This document shows positions 1 through 6,486 of a stretch of 8,529 nt of DNA, in pieces. The stretch lies in contig PBPH01000036.1 of assembly GCA_002725475.1 (NCBI GenBank), positions 1 through 8,529 on the forward strand, in the 5' to 3' direction. Each line of letters opens with the position of its first letter. Position 1 is the stretch's first letter. Source of the DNA: Methanobacteriota archaeon. GTDB taxonomy: Archaea > Thermoplasmatota > Poseidoniia > Poseidoniales > Thalassarchaeaceae. Both the position numbers and the translations under genes were made by a program. The notes beneath the pieces are model-generated. The model did not search any database and was not told the DNA's origin. It was given only the letters and a program-made list of their open reading frames with translations.

Positions 1-949
1 CCAGCACCACAATCAGCAAGAGACATACAAAAACAGTAGGGAATAGCCAGTTGGAATATGATGTTGTTTCATGTGGCTCATTTACATAGTATCTGAATTC
101 AGATAAAGTAGCAGATAATTCTAGAGTTCCATCATTCCAAGTTTCAGTATGGGTCAAGAAACCATCAACGTTGAAACAGTCTATTGTGGTTATATTACTC
201 CCCAAGTCTACGCGCTCCACTGCTAAGCTATCATGACTTTTTTCGTTAGCAATTCCATATCGAATGATTCTCTCTCCAATTACTTGGTTCAAAACCTGTG
301 ATGTTGTTGAATGGTTGTATTCATTTTCCTCCCAAATCCCTCGGTTTTCCCTTGTCCTTTCAACACCACTGATTTCTATTGTTTTCTCTATATCCCAAGA
401 TTCTCCGATTTTGATACTTTCAGGAAAGTCTCCAACTCTTCTTGTCAAAATCATTTCATTTACTTCATTCTCAAGATAATTATCTTCCCCCCCTCCAGAG
501 AATTGAGTCACGGTAAGGGTGTTTGCGTCCAGTTTCTCCCATCCCGAAGTTCCTCTTGATTTCCAATGGGTTCCAGTATAGGATACAGACATATTTAGAG
601 TATCATTGTCATAATTCGTTGTATTTTCCATCCAATCTACGGTGAAGTTCACTTGGTGAGTAATTTTTGCTTTAATACAATCTCCGCTCCATGATAAAAT
701 TGTACAATGTTCGTTACCCAGTTGGGTGACTTTGAGTTCTTCTCTCTCGGTAACCTCAACACCTAGGAAATCATCATCAGTTTCCCAAGTATGTGTCAGG
801 CTAGCGACCAATTGCTCGGTATATCCTTCATATTCAAACCAATCATCAGTAGTATATGTTGGCTCACCTATACTCTCGACCGCCGCTGAAGAGGGGACAA
901 AAATGAGGAGTAAGGCTGCGATGATGATGGCCTGTCTGTTAGCTCGCAC
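1..949 (-). CDS. Exported, sequon-rich surface protein of unknown family, C-terminal anchor, partial at the left edge
   Basis: This minus-strand reading frame is open from the GTG at 949-947 to the window edge: 316 codons with no stop. Residues 1-23 form a signal peptide (basic RANR, then a run IIIAALLLIF, cleavage probably near SSAA). The middle is polar, rich in Trp, Tyr and Thr and beta-like, with a DDWFEYEGY stretch near residue 35. It carries at least six N-glycosylation sequons (about residues 101, 109, 115, 119, 212, 252) and three cysteines (82, 91, 258). A hydrophobic segment begins near residue 301 and runs out of the window, so it is probably a C-terminal membrane anchor and little is missing. 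I do not recognise the family. The start is uncertain: the GTG lacks a well-spaced Shine-Dalgarno. A TTG at 1006-1004 lies 10-12 bases from a GGGTGAGG and would add 19 residues, but it gives a less clean signal peptide. The gene is divergent from the protease operon. Confidence 0.78.
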   Translation of the reverse strand, partial: MRANRQAIIIAALLLIFVPSSAAVESIGEPTYTTDDWFEYEGYTEQLVASLTHTWETDDDFLGVEVTEREELKVTQLGNEHCTILSWSGDCIKAKITHQVNFTVDWMENTTNYDNDTLNMSVSYTGTHWKSRGTSGWEKLDANTLTVTQFSGGGEDNYLENEVNEMILTRRVGDFPESIKIGESWDIEKTIEISGVERTRENRGIWEENEYNHSTTSQVLNQVIGERIIRYGIANEKSHDSLAVERVDLGSNITTIDCFNVDGFLTHTETWNDGTLELSATLSEFRYYVNEPHETTSYSNWLFPTVFVCLLLIVVL

Positions 950-1017
950 GTACAGGTTCAGTAGCCTCGTACCTTTCAGTATGACGGCGGATGGGGGCAG
1001 ATTCAAAGCAGTTGTAC

Positions 1018-1034
1018 CTCACCCAAAGGGTGAG
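1018..1034. promoter_or_regulatory. Perfect 7-bp inverted repeat covering the protease ribosome-binding site
   Basis: CTCACCC (1018-1024), loop AAA, GGGTGAG (1028-1034). The right arm contains GGGTGA, the Shine-Dalgarno for the ATG at 1039, with 5 bases between GGTGA and ATG. In the plus-strand transcript the hairpin would pair the whole ribosome-binding site. It could also be a DNA operator between the two divergent genes. Because it is palindromic, it gives a GGGTGAGG on the minus strand too, upstream of an alternative TTG start of the left-hand gene. The repeat is seen directly; its function is inferred. I see no convincing TATA box elsewhere in 950-1038. Confidence 0.5.
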
Positions 1035-1038
1035 CGAC

Positions 1039-3066
1039 ATGAGTTTGGGCAATGGGAAAGAGCTGAGAAACATTGGATTGATGTGGATTAGTCTTGCAAT
1101 TTTGGCTATGTTTGTAATTCCATTAATTGGTGCTGCTGCACCAATTGATCTGGTTGAGGAAATAGAAGAAGTCCCTTGGTGGGAAAACACAATTATGGAC
1201 AAAAATGGTGATAGAATTCACGATGCAATTCCTGCAGCGATTGCAAGTACAGAATATGATTGGGTAGATGATGAAGGTAGAATTGATCTCATCGTAGATT
1301 TCGACCATACTCCTACAGAAGAAGATGAAATTCTACTTGAGAATGCAGTTGATTTCCGTGTTCAATTCCGTTATCATTTGATAGATTCTATAGCAGGGTC
1401 TGTTGAAGTATCCCAAATTGCTAATTTGGTTAATTTACCCGGGGTAGTTTTCATTGAGATAGATGGTATTTTCACCATCCAAATGAATGAGGTGAATGAA
1501 GTTCATGGAGTAACCAACGTATGGGATGAAACTGGTTACACGGGGGCTGGCTCAGTAGTAGCAATTATCGATACGGGGATAGACGCAGATCACGCTGGAC
1601 TTGACGATTTAGATGATGATAATTCAACAGATGATCCTAAGGTAATTGGCTTCTATGATGTTATCAATAATGCGAGTGAAACTAACGGCACCCAGCACGC
1701 ATATGATGATCAAGGGCATGGTAGTCACTGCGCTGGAATTACAGCAGGTACTGGCGCTCCAGATTACGAATATGTGGGGGTTGCACCTCAGGCGCAACTC
1801 GTCGGCGTTAAAGTTCTAGATGAAGGTGGTTCAGGATCATTTTCTGGAGTAATGATGGGCATGCAATGGACTGTTGATAATCGACATAAGTTCAACATCC
1901 GAGCTGCTAGTATGAGCCTAGGCGGCCCTGGTCCAATTGAGCTAACTAGCGCCCAAGAAGAAAGTGTTAGTCGTATGGCAAATGAAATGGTTAGAAATGG
2001 CATTGCTCTTTTCATTGCTGCTGGTAATAGCGCAGTCCCCTCTTCAATCGGAACTCCAGGTAGTGCTGAAGATGTAATTACTGTTGGAGCCCTAGACAAA
2101 GATACTAGTATAGCGATATATTCTAGTCAGGGACCCACAGAAGAAGGCCTAACTAAACCAAACATCGCTTTTGTAGGTTCAAATGTAATGTCGGTCGCAT
2201 ATAACTCAGGTGATGGATATACTGACATGAGTGGTACTAGTATGGCTACACCTGGTGCTGCTGGGCTTGCTGCATTAATGTATCAGGCTAATCCCGATTT
2301 ATCTCCTTTTGATGTTAGGAATATTATGCAAGAGACTGCAACTTATCGTGAATGTTATTACATGGGTGATCCGGCTGGAATTGATGGTTGCCCAACCGAT
2401 TTAGATACAATTTCAATTAAACCACGTGATAACAATGTTTACGGGCATGGGCACGTAAATGCGGAACCATCAGTTTCCGAGGCTGCCAACCAAGTTTATG
2501 GGATGACATTGTCAATCAATGTTTCAGCAACAACAGCTACTGCAGGAGATAACAAAGTCCACGTTGGGCCCGGTCAAGCAGTTTCATTTGCAATTGTTGG
2601 AGAAAGTGCTTCGAAGGTACAATGGCGTACTTGGGATATGCGTGATTATTGGTCAGATCATCCAGATTATTCTGGAGGGGGTGAATTTTCTATTACGCAT
2701 GAGATGATTCATGACAGGTTGAAATATCTACCAGGGAATGAAGTAGTGGGAAATCAAACAATTATGGTTCGGGCGATAAATGGAGATAATGCATCGACCA
2801 ATTCTGTAGTTCATCTTCATGTAATGGGAGATACCCCAATATCATCTAATAACGAGGTTAGTGGATTTAGTAGTACAGTGTTTATTCTAGCAACTCTTGT
2901 CGCTATATTGGCAATTGGCTTGATATTGACAATGTTGATGTTACAGGGCGCAATTTCCACCCCGGAATGGGGTCCTTTTGGGGGTGGCCGTGACAATGAT
3001 TTCGAAGTTGAATCAGATGAATCACTCGCCGAATCCAAGGCATCATCTAGAAAAAACAAGAGTTAA
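1039..3066 (+). CDS. Membrane-anchored subtilisin-like serine protease (S8 family) with I9-type propeptide
   Basis: This is a predicted extracellular endopeptidase of 675 residues. Order of parts: a signal or N-terminal membrane segment (about 12-34); a propeptide (about 80-152) with the look of an I9 inhibitor domain, including SIAGSVEVSQIANL and a Gly-Val-Val-Phe-Ile-Glu strand; the S8 catalytic domain (about 155-480); a beta-type domain (about 488-597); a transmembrane helix (about 612-636); and a short polar tail. Catalytic residues are visible: Asp178 (AIIDTGID), His227 (GHGSHCAG), oxyanion Asn330 (AAGN) and Ser401 (SGTSMATP). Cys231 beside the active-site His is a variant also known in proteinase K-type and some archaeal enzymes. 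Cys439 and Cys451 could form a disulfide. The ATG at 1039 is preferred over the in-frame ATG at 991 because GGGTGA lies 5 bases before it. The stop overlaps the next start (TAATG), suggesting translational coupling. The likely role is processing of surface proteins or breakdown of external protein; the substrate is unknown. Confidence 0.93.
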   Translation: MSLGNGKELRNIGLMWISLAILAMFVIPLIGAAAPIDLVEEIEEVPWWENTIMDKNGDRIHDAIPAAIASTEYDWVDDEGRIDLIVDFDHTPTEEDEILLENAVDFRVQFRYHLIDSIAGSVEVSQIANLVNLPGVVFIEIDGIFTIQMNEVNEVHGVTNVWDETGYTGAGSVVAIIDTGIDADHAGLDDLDDDNSTDDPKVIGFYDVINNASETNGTQHAYDDQGHGSHCAGITAGTGAPDYEYVGVAPQAQLVGVKVLDEGGSGSFSGVMMGMQWTVDNRHKFNIRAASMSLGGPGPIELTSAQEESVSRMANEMVRNGIALFIAAGNSAVPSSIGTPGSAEDVITVGALDKDTSIAIYSSQGPTEEGLTKPNIAFVGSNVMSVAYNSGDGYTDMSGTSMATPGAAGLAALMYQANPDLSPFDVRNIMQETATYRECYYMGDPAGIDGCPTDLDTISIKPRDNNVYGHGHVNAEPSVSEAANQVYGMTLSINVSATTATAGDNKVHVGPGQAVSFAIVGESASKVQWRTWDMRDYWSDHPDYSGGGEFSITHEMIHDRLKYLPGNEVVGNQTIMVRAINGDNASTNSVVHLHVMGDTPISSNNEVSGFSSTVFILATLVAILAIGLILTMLMLQGAISTPEWGPFGGGRDNDFEVESDESLAESKASSRKNKS

Positions 3067-3923
3067 TGGTGAATCTATTGGCTATTGCCACCGTTGTAAT
3101 TTCAGCAATTGTAGCGGGTATTGCTGCAATTTTGGTAACAGTGTCTATTGAGAAATGGGGTGGATTACATGGTGGGGTTCTAGCTACTGTTCCATCAACC
3201 ATCGTACCTGCATCAATTGGAATTTGGTTAGCTATTGGAAATCAATCGGAATTTAGATCTGCAATGGGAATAGTTCCTATCGGCCTAATCCTAAATGCAG
3301 GATTTCTTTACCTATGGCGGGTAATTCCTCCATTAATTCCTAATTGGAAATTTTCAATTCGCTTGGGTGTAATTACTTTCACAACTCTTTCTGCTTGGGG
3401 TGCTGCAGCAGTGCTTTCAATGATATTTTTCAGCACCCTAACAAGTAGAGGGATTGATGCATTTGCAATCGGAGTAGTGGCACTATTCTTTGGCTTGTTA
3501 ATTGGGTTTTTTGCTACTCTCAAACATCTTCCAACCCCCCGAGGTAAGAATAAGGTAGGTTTTTTCACACTCATTATGAGAGGCGTTGCAGCATCAGCCT
3601 CAATAGGGGTTGCAGTGTGGCTATCAAGTCTAGGAAATCCTTTGGCAAGTGGCGTGATGAGTATTTTTCCAGCAATTTTCACCACTAGTATGGTTGCACT
3701 TTGGCTATCTCAGGGCGAAGCGGTGCCAACAGGAGCAATTGGGCCAATGATGTTCGGTTCTCAATCAGTGTCTTTGTATGCGCTAATTGTGGCAATACTT
3801 TACCCCGTTTTCGACTCAATTAGTGGTTTGGTAATTAGTTCATTAGCAGCATGGATATCTTCAGTCATTTTAATTAATATAACAGTGTGGTATTATCTGA
3901 AATCTAAGCCATTTGTTGAATAG
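3066..3923 (+). CDS. Polytopic membrane protein with internal duplication, unknown function
   Basis: The 285-residue product is almost entirely hydrophobic, with about eight to nine membrane segments (roughly 4-26, 34-57, 66-85, 98-122, 133-152, 170-188, 192-215, 222-247, 252-277). The two halves look related. Residues about 29-73 (EKWGGLHGGVLATVPSTIV onward) match residues about 186-231 (LSSLGNPLASGVMSIFPAIF onward), both continuing as a W-L helix and ending in a Gly-rich turn with Pro. This Gly-rich loop followed by a Pro in a membrane segment recalls small membrane families such as DUF3147 and GlpM, but that is a resemblance from memory, not a search result. Its ATG overlaps the protease TAA by one base, so it is very probably co-translated with the protease. 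It could be a transporter, or a partner that exports or controls the protease; nothing in the sequence decides between these. Confidence 0.88.
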   Translation: MVNLLAIATVVISAIVAGIAAILVTVSIEKWGGLHGGVLATVPSTIVPASIGIWLAIGNQSEFRSAMGIVPIGLILNAGFLYLWRVIPPLIPNWKFSIRLGVITFTTLSAWGAAAVLSMIFFSTLTSRGIDAFAIGVVALFFGLLIGFFATLKHLPTPRGKNKVGFFTLIMRGVAASASIGVAVWLSSLGNPLASGVMSIFPAIFTTSMVALWLSQGEAVPTGAIGPMMFGSQSVSLYALIVAILYPVFDSISGLVISSLAAWISSVILINITVWYYLKSKPFVE

Positions 3924-3960
3924 GTGGTTTGAAAGTTACGAACAATTCGCATTTATTCCC

Positions 3961-3965
3961 GGAGG
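3961..3965 (+). promoter_or_regulatory. Shine-Dalgarno GGAGG supporting a TTG start
   Basis: GGAGG is followed by a 7-base spacer and TTG at 3973. The earlier in-frame TTG codons at 3913 and 3916, inside the end of the preceding gene, have no comparable ribosome-binding site. This decides the start chosen for the HD-domain gene. Confidence 0.55.
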
Positions 3966-3972
3966 GGCTACA

Positions 3973-5217
3973 TTGGGTGACAAGAGATACATTCGAGATG
4001 CCCTACATGGTGACATCATTCTTCCCGATGAAATTAGAAGAATTGTTGATACACGTAGTTTTCAAAGATTGAGATATATTCAACAATTAGCAACTTGCCA
4101 TTACGCCTTTCCATCTGCAACACACAGCAGATTTTCACATTCACTAGGCGCATTTCACCTAGCTACTAGATTAATTGAAGATTTGAGAGAAAGATTCCCA
4201 GGTAAAATTTCAGATGAGGATGCAAGATTAGTTCCAATTGCTGCACTTCTCCATGATATTGGCCACCCTCCTTTTTCACACATGTTCGAAACACCTGAGG
4301 TTTTCGCGACTTTTGCGGACCACGAAGATTGGGGGCGAAAAATATTGTTAGACAAGGAATGCGATATATCTGGCGTTCTCAGAGATTTACTTGGAGATAG
4401 TGTTGAGAGGTTACTTTCAATCATGGAAGGCAAAGACGTGCCACCATTTCTTCATGAGATCGTTTCAAGCCAACTAGACGTTGATCGCTTCGATTATCTT
4501 CTTAGGGATCAGCTAGTTACTGGTACTGATGTTGGTGGCTTTGACTTGGAAAGATTGCTTCGAGCCATCAATATCTCTGATGAAAATCATCTGGTCGTAA
4601 GTATCTATTCAATTTCTGCTGTAGAGGCTTATCTCGTCACTCGATGGCACATGTATCAGTTAGTGTATTTCCATAAGTTGAACATGCTAACTTCTGTGTA
4701 TTATGTGCGCGCACTCTCGCGAGCAAGAGAGTTACACGAGAGTGGAGACCTTCCTCTTTCCTTAAAGATGAGAGATATGCTTTCTAACAGAAATTTGACT
4801 CCCTATAGATATTCTCAACTCACTGATTCATTTGTAATTGCTGATGTCTTTCAATGGGCTGACCACGACGACTCAATACTTTCTGGATATGCAAAACGTT
4901 TGTCAAGCCGCGATGATTTCCACAAACGGCTAAGGATTGAATTAAATCCAAAACAGTTGGAAATGGTTTGGGATTCTCTAATTGATTTAGTTGAAACTTC
5001 GGGTTTTGATTCTGAACATGATTTGATTCATGCACCACTAAGGAAAGAAGGATATTTGCCATATCAAGAAGGAATACATTTGGAGGATGGCAGAGATATT
5101 ATGGAGGCATCACCACTTATTGAGTCGATTTCAGTTGAATTCTCACGCTCAATGGTTTTCGTCCCTCTTGAAATTAGGGAACGTTGCGAAGAACTGGTTA
5201 AATCAATTCTAAATTAG
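3973..5217 (+). CDS. HD-domain phosphohydrolase, SAMHD1/COG1078-like (probable dNTPase or nucleotide hydrolase)
   Basis: The product is a predicted cytosolic metal-dependent phosphohydrolase of 414 residues from the TTG at 3973. Starting there gives GDKRYIRDALHGDI, which matches the usual N-terminus of this family (basic residues, then D-x-hydrophobic-HG, then L-P-x-E and the FQRLR motif). The metal-site motifs are present: HSRFSHSLG (His56), LLHDIGHPPFSH (His94, Asp95) and LDVDRFDYLLRD (Asp171). These correspond to the H...HD...D set of SAMHD1-like enzymes. Family members hydrolyse dNTPs or related nucleotides; the exact substrate cannot be read from sequence. The C-terminal third is less conserved and ends shortly after a hydrophobic beta segment. 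The gene follows the membrane protein by 49 bases on the same strand, so the two are probably one operon. An upstream TTG at 3913 would overlap the previous gene and add 20 residues; I think this less likely. Confidence 0.88.
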   Translation: MGDKRYIRDALHGDIILPDEIRRIVDTRSFQRLRYIQQLATCHYAFPSATHSRFSHSLGAFHLATRLIEDLRERFPGKISDEDARLVPIAALLHDIGHPPFSHMFETPEVFATFADHEDWGRKILLDKECDISGVLRDLLGDSVERLLSIMEGKDVPPFLHEIVSSQLDVDRFDYLLRDQLVTGTDVGGFDLERLLRAINISDENHLVVSIYSISAVEAYLVTRWHMYQLVYFHKLNMLTSVYYVRALSRARELHESGDLPLSLKMRDMLSNRNLTPYRYSQLTDSFVIADVFQWADHDDSILSGYAKRLSSRDDFHKRLRIELNPKQLEMVWDSLIDLVETSGFDSEHDLIHAPLRKEGYLPYQEGIHLEDGRDIMEASPLIESISVEFSRSMVFVPLEIRERCEELVKSILN

Positions 5218-5218
5218 G

Positions 5219-5224
5219 TTTTTT
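5219..5224 (+). terminator. T6 tract, probable archaeal oligo-T terminator of the protease operon
   Basis: Six consecutive T residues begin one base after the TAG of the HD-domain gene. Archaeal RNA polymerase commonly stops at such tracts without needing a hairpin. The last T is also the complement of the terminal A of the tRNA CCA end on the other strand, so terminator and tRNA gene touch. Confidence 0.5.
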
Positions 5225-5301
5225 GGTGGGCCCGACCGGATTTGAACCGGCGGCCACTCGGTTATGAGCCGAGCGCTCTAACCAGACTAAGCTACGGGCC
5301 C
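5224..5301 (-). tRNA. tRNA with CAT anticodon (elongator Met or Ile2), CCA encoded
   Basis: Read on the minus strand the sequence folds as a complete cloverleaf: acceptor GGGCCCG/CGGGCCC; D arm with GCTT/GAGC and GGTTA in the loop; anticodon stem CTCGG/CCGAG around loop CTCATAA; a 5-base variable loop; T stem GCCGG/CCGGT around TTCAAAT; discriminator A; and an encoded CCA at 5226-5224. There is no intron. The anticodon is CAT. It does not look like the initiator: it has a G1-C72 pair, and the anticodon stem lacks the run of three G-C pairs beside the loop. That leaves elongator Met or Ile2 (which reads AUA after modification of C34), and I cannot separate them from this copy alone. The gene is convergent with the protease operon and divergent from the surface-protein gene at 5392. 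Confidence 0.95.
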
Positions 5302-5342
5302 CTGCCCGCCCGTTGGCACCATACCGTTCAAAGTTGTGTCTC

Positions 5343-5349
5343 TAATTAT
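5343..5349. promoter_or_regulatory. TATA-like element TAATTAT, possibly serving both directions
   Basis: TAATTAT lies in the 90-base gap between the tRNA and the surface-protein gene. About 25 bases downstream on the plus strand falls near 5372, which would leave a short leader with the Shine-Dalgarno at 5381. On the minus strand the same element would start transcription near 5320, about 20 bases before the tRNA. TAATTA is itself palindromic. It is weak as a TATA box, so this is tentative. Confidence 0.3.
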
Positions 5350-5380
5350 CCTCCCCTATGCTGAAATATGATTGATATCG

Positions 5381-5388
5381 AGGAGGTG
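5381..5388 (+). promoter_or_regulatory. Strong Shine-Dalgarno AGGAGGTG
   Basis: AGGAGGTG is an extended match to the archaeal 16S rRNA 3' end and sits 3 bases before the ATG at 5392 (5 bases counted from AGGAGG). It favours this start over the in-frame ATG at 5368. Starting at 5392 also gives a conventional signal peptide. Confidence 0.7.
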
Positions 5389-5391
5389 GTG

Positions 5392-6405
5392 ATGGCACGA
5401 CTCAGGCTGACAGTAATTCTGTTGTCTCTATCTATAATTGTGGTTTCATTCCCTCTATCCTCTTCTGCGATGGCTCAACTAGGTAGTCCAAATCCAGATA
5501 TCAATCTAGATTGCCCAGATTCCACTGTTGAGATTCAAGTTGGCCCGGGGGATACGCGTGTGGGATCAGTAATTTGCACTCTTGAGAACCCTTCTATTCA
5601 TCAAGAAGAAGTGAATATCACTGTGGATCAAGTCGGCCTAAATATTGCATATCCAGGGACTGTTTCTGTTTCTGCTGGTGAAGAGGAGACTTTCACAATT
5701 ACATGGTCAGCTGATCCGGGTTCGGATGTTCAAACATTAACTAGTGAAGTTGAAGTGGTCGTCGAATCTTTTGGTCTAGGGATTCCTTGCCCCCAGTGCT
5801 CTTCAAAAAGTGATTCTGTCAGAATTGAAATCATGCCGTTTGGCAGGCCCGCTATAGATATGGTCCCCCAAGAAATCTCATTAGATTATGGAGAGTTGGC
5901 TACATTGAACTTCACAGTGCGTAATTCCGGTAATGATGAGGATACTCTCAGTATAGGTATGGAAAATCAAACAGGACTTGAGGAGTTTGGCTTCATTTTC
6001 GAATATTCTGAATCCTCAGTGAAATTGCCAGTAAATGGTACAAAAGATGTAATATTGACAATAACTGCATCCGATGAAATTGCTGACGGAACATTTACTG
6101 TATTGTTACAAGTTTCGAGTCAATTGGCAGAAGAATCTGGTGATTCTTGGATGATAGAAGAGAATTTTAGATTACAATCTATTGCCAAACAGGAATCGTT
6201 TTTGACAACCTCTGTAGATAATGTCCCAGCATGGGCTGTTACGACAGCTCTAGTACTGGCAGGGTTGGCAGTTGTTGGGGCCATAGTAGTAGCAGTGAAA
6301 TTAGGGATGTCGAGAAGAGGGGAGGGGGATATTGAGTTTGATTTTGATGATGATTTTGACCTTGAAGAAGATGATTTCGATGATTTTGGTCTTGATGATT
6401 TGTGA
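5392..6405 (+). CDS. Surface protein, four-cysteine module plus Ig-like domain, membrane anchor and acidic tail (paralog 1)
   Basis: The product has 337 residues. The signal peptide (1 to about 28, ending in AMA before QLGSPNP) is followed by an N-terminal module (about 32-150) with Cys41, Cys62 and a CxxC at 133-136 (GIPCPQC). Next comes an Ig-like domain (about 154-240) with FTVRNSGNDEDTLSI, the pattern of NEW3/CARDB-type domains found in archaeal surface proteins. A transmembrane helix (about 281-303), a basic KLGMSRR stop-transfer and a tail (312-337) made almost only of Asp, Glu, Phe and Leu complete it. Sequons lie at 75, 173, 192 and 215. The protein should sit outside the cell with the acidic tail in the cytoplasm. 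It is a tandem paralog of the next gene: both begin their mature part with SPNP and keep cysteine spacings of 21 and 70-71 residues. The function is unknown; adhesion, a receptor role or a cell-surface redox/metal site through the CxxC are possibilities only. The gene lies 81 bases downstream of it. Confidence 0.87.
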   Translation: MARLRLTVILLSLSIIVVSFPLSSSAMAQLGSPNPDINLDCPDSTVEIQVGPGDTRVGSVICTLENPSIHQEEVNITVDQVGLNIAYPGTVSVSAGEEETFTITWSADPGSDVQTLTSEVEVVVESFGLGIPCPQCSSKSDSVRIEIMPFGRPAIDMVPQEISLDYGELATLNFTVRNSGNDEDTLSIGMENQTGLEEFGFIFEYSESSVKLPVNGTKDVILTITASDEIADGTFTVLLQVSSQLAEESGDSWMIEENFRLQSIAKQESFLTTSVDNVPAWAVTTALVLAGLAVVGAIVVAVKLGMSRRGEGDIEFDFDDDFDLEEDDFDDFGLDDL

Positions 6406-6444
6406 CCTTCGGACAGTCGAAAATCACCCTTTATCCCCATATCC

Positions 6445-6450
6445 TTATAG
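6445..6450 (+). promoter_or_regulatory. TATA-like element TTATAG upstream of paralog 2
   Basis: TTATAG lies about 40 bases before the ATG at 6487. Transcription about 25 bases downstream would give a leader of roughly 15 bases that still includes the Shine-Dalgarno. A second candidate, TTTATC near 6429-6434, would give a leader about 30 bases long. The 81-base gap could also be read through from the preceding gene. Confidence 0.35.
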
Positions 6451-6468
6451 CGGAAAGTCGTTGACAGT

Positions 6469-6481
6469 TCACCGAAGGTGA
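6469..6481 (+). promoter_or_regulatory. Inverted repeat enclosing the Shine-Dalgarno of paralog 2
   Basis: TCACC (6469-6473), loop GAA, GGTGA (6477-6481). Allowing one bulged T, the pairing extends to 6466-6483. The right arm AGGTGA is the Shine-Dalgarno for the ATG at 6487, 5 bases away. This supports the ATG over the GTG at 6478, which lies inside the ribosome-binding site. The arrangement repeats the one found before the protease gene (loop of three bases, right arm containing GGTGA). Confidence 0.45.
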
Positions 6482-6486
6482 CTAAG

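Noticed and set aside
264..559. Plus-strand open frames in the first 600 bases
   Set aside because: They lie opposite a much longer minus-strand frame, open over 949 bases, with a signal peptide, sequons and a C-terminal hydrophobic segment. Their own translations are Ser/Phe-rich and lack ribosome-binding sites.
991..1038. Upstream extension of the protease to the ATG at 991
   Set aside because: The ATG at 1039 has a well-spaced GGGTGA and gives a usual N-terminus before the membrane segment. The extra 16 residues have no ribosome-binding site and run across the inverted repeat.
726..1091. Plus-strand frame of 121 codons crossing the divergent gap
   Set aside because: It overlaps the start regions of both real genes, has no ribosome-binding site and no protein-like composition.
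5224..5301. tRNA as initiator Met
   Set aside because: It has a G1-C72 pair and an anticodon stem without three consecutive G-C pairs beside the loop, so it does not match archaeal initiators.
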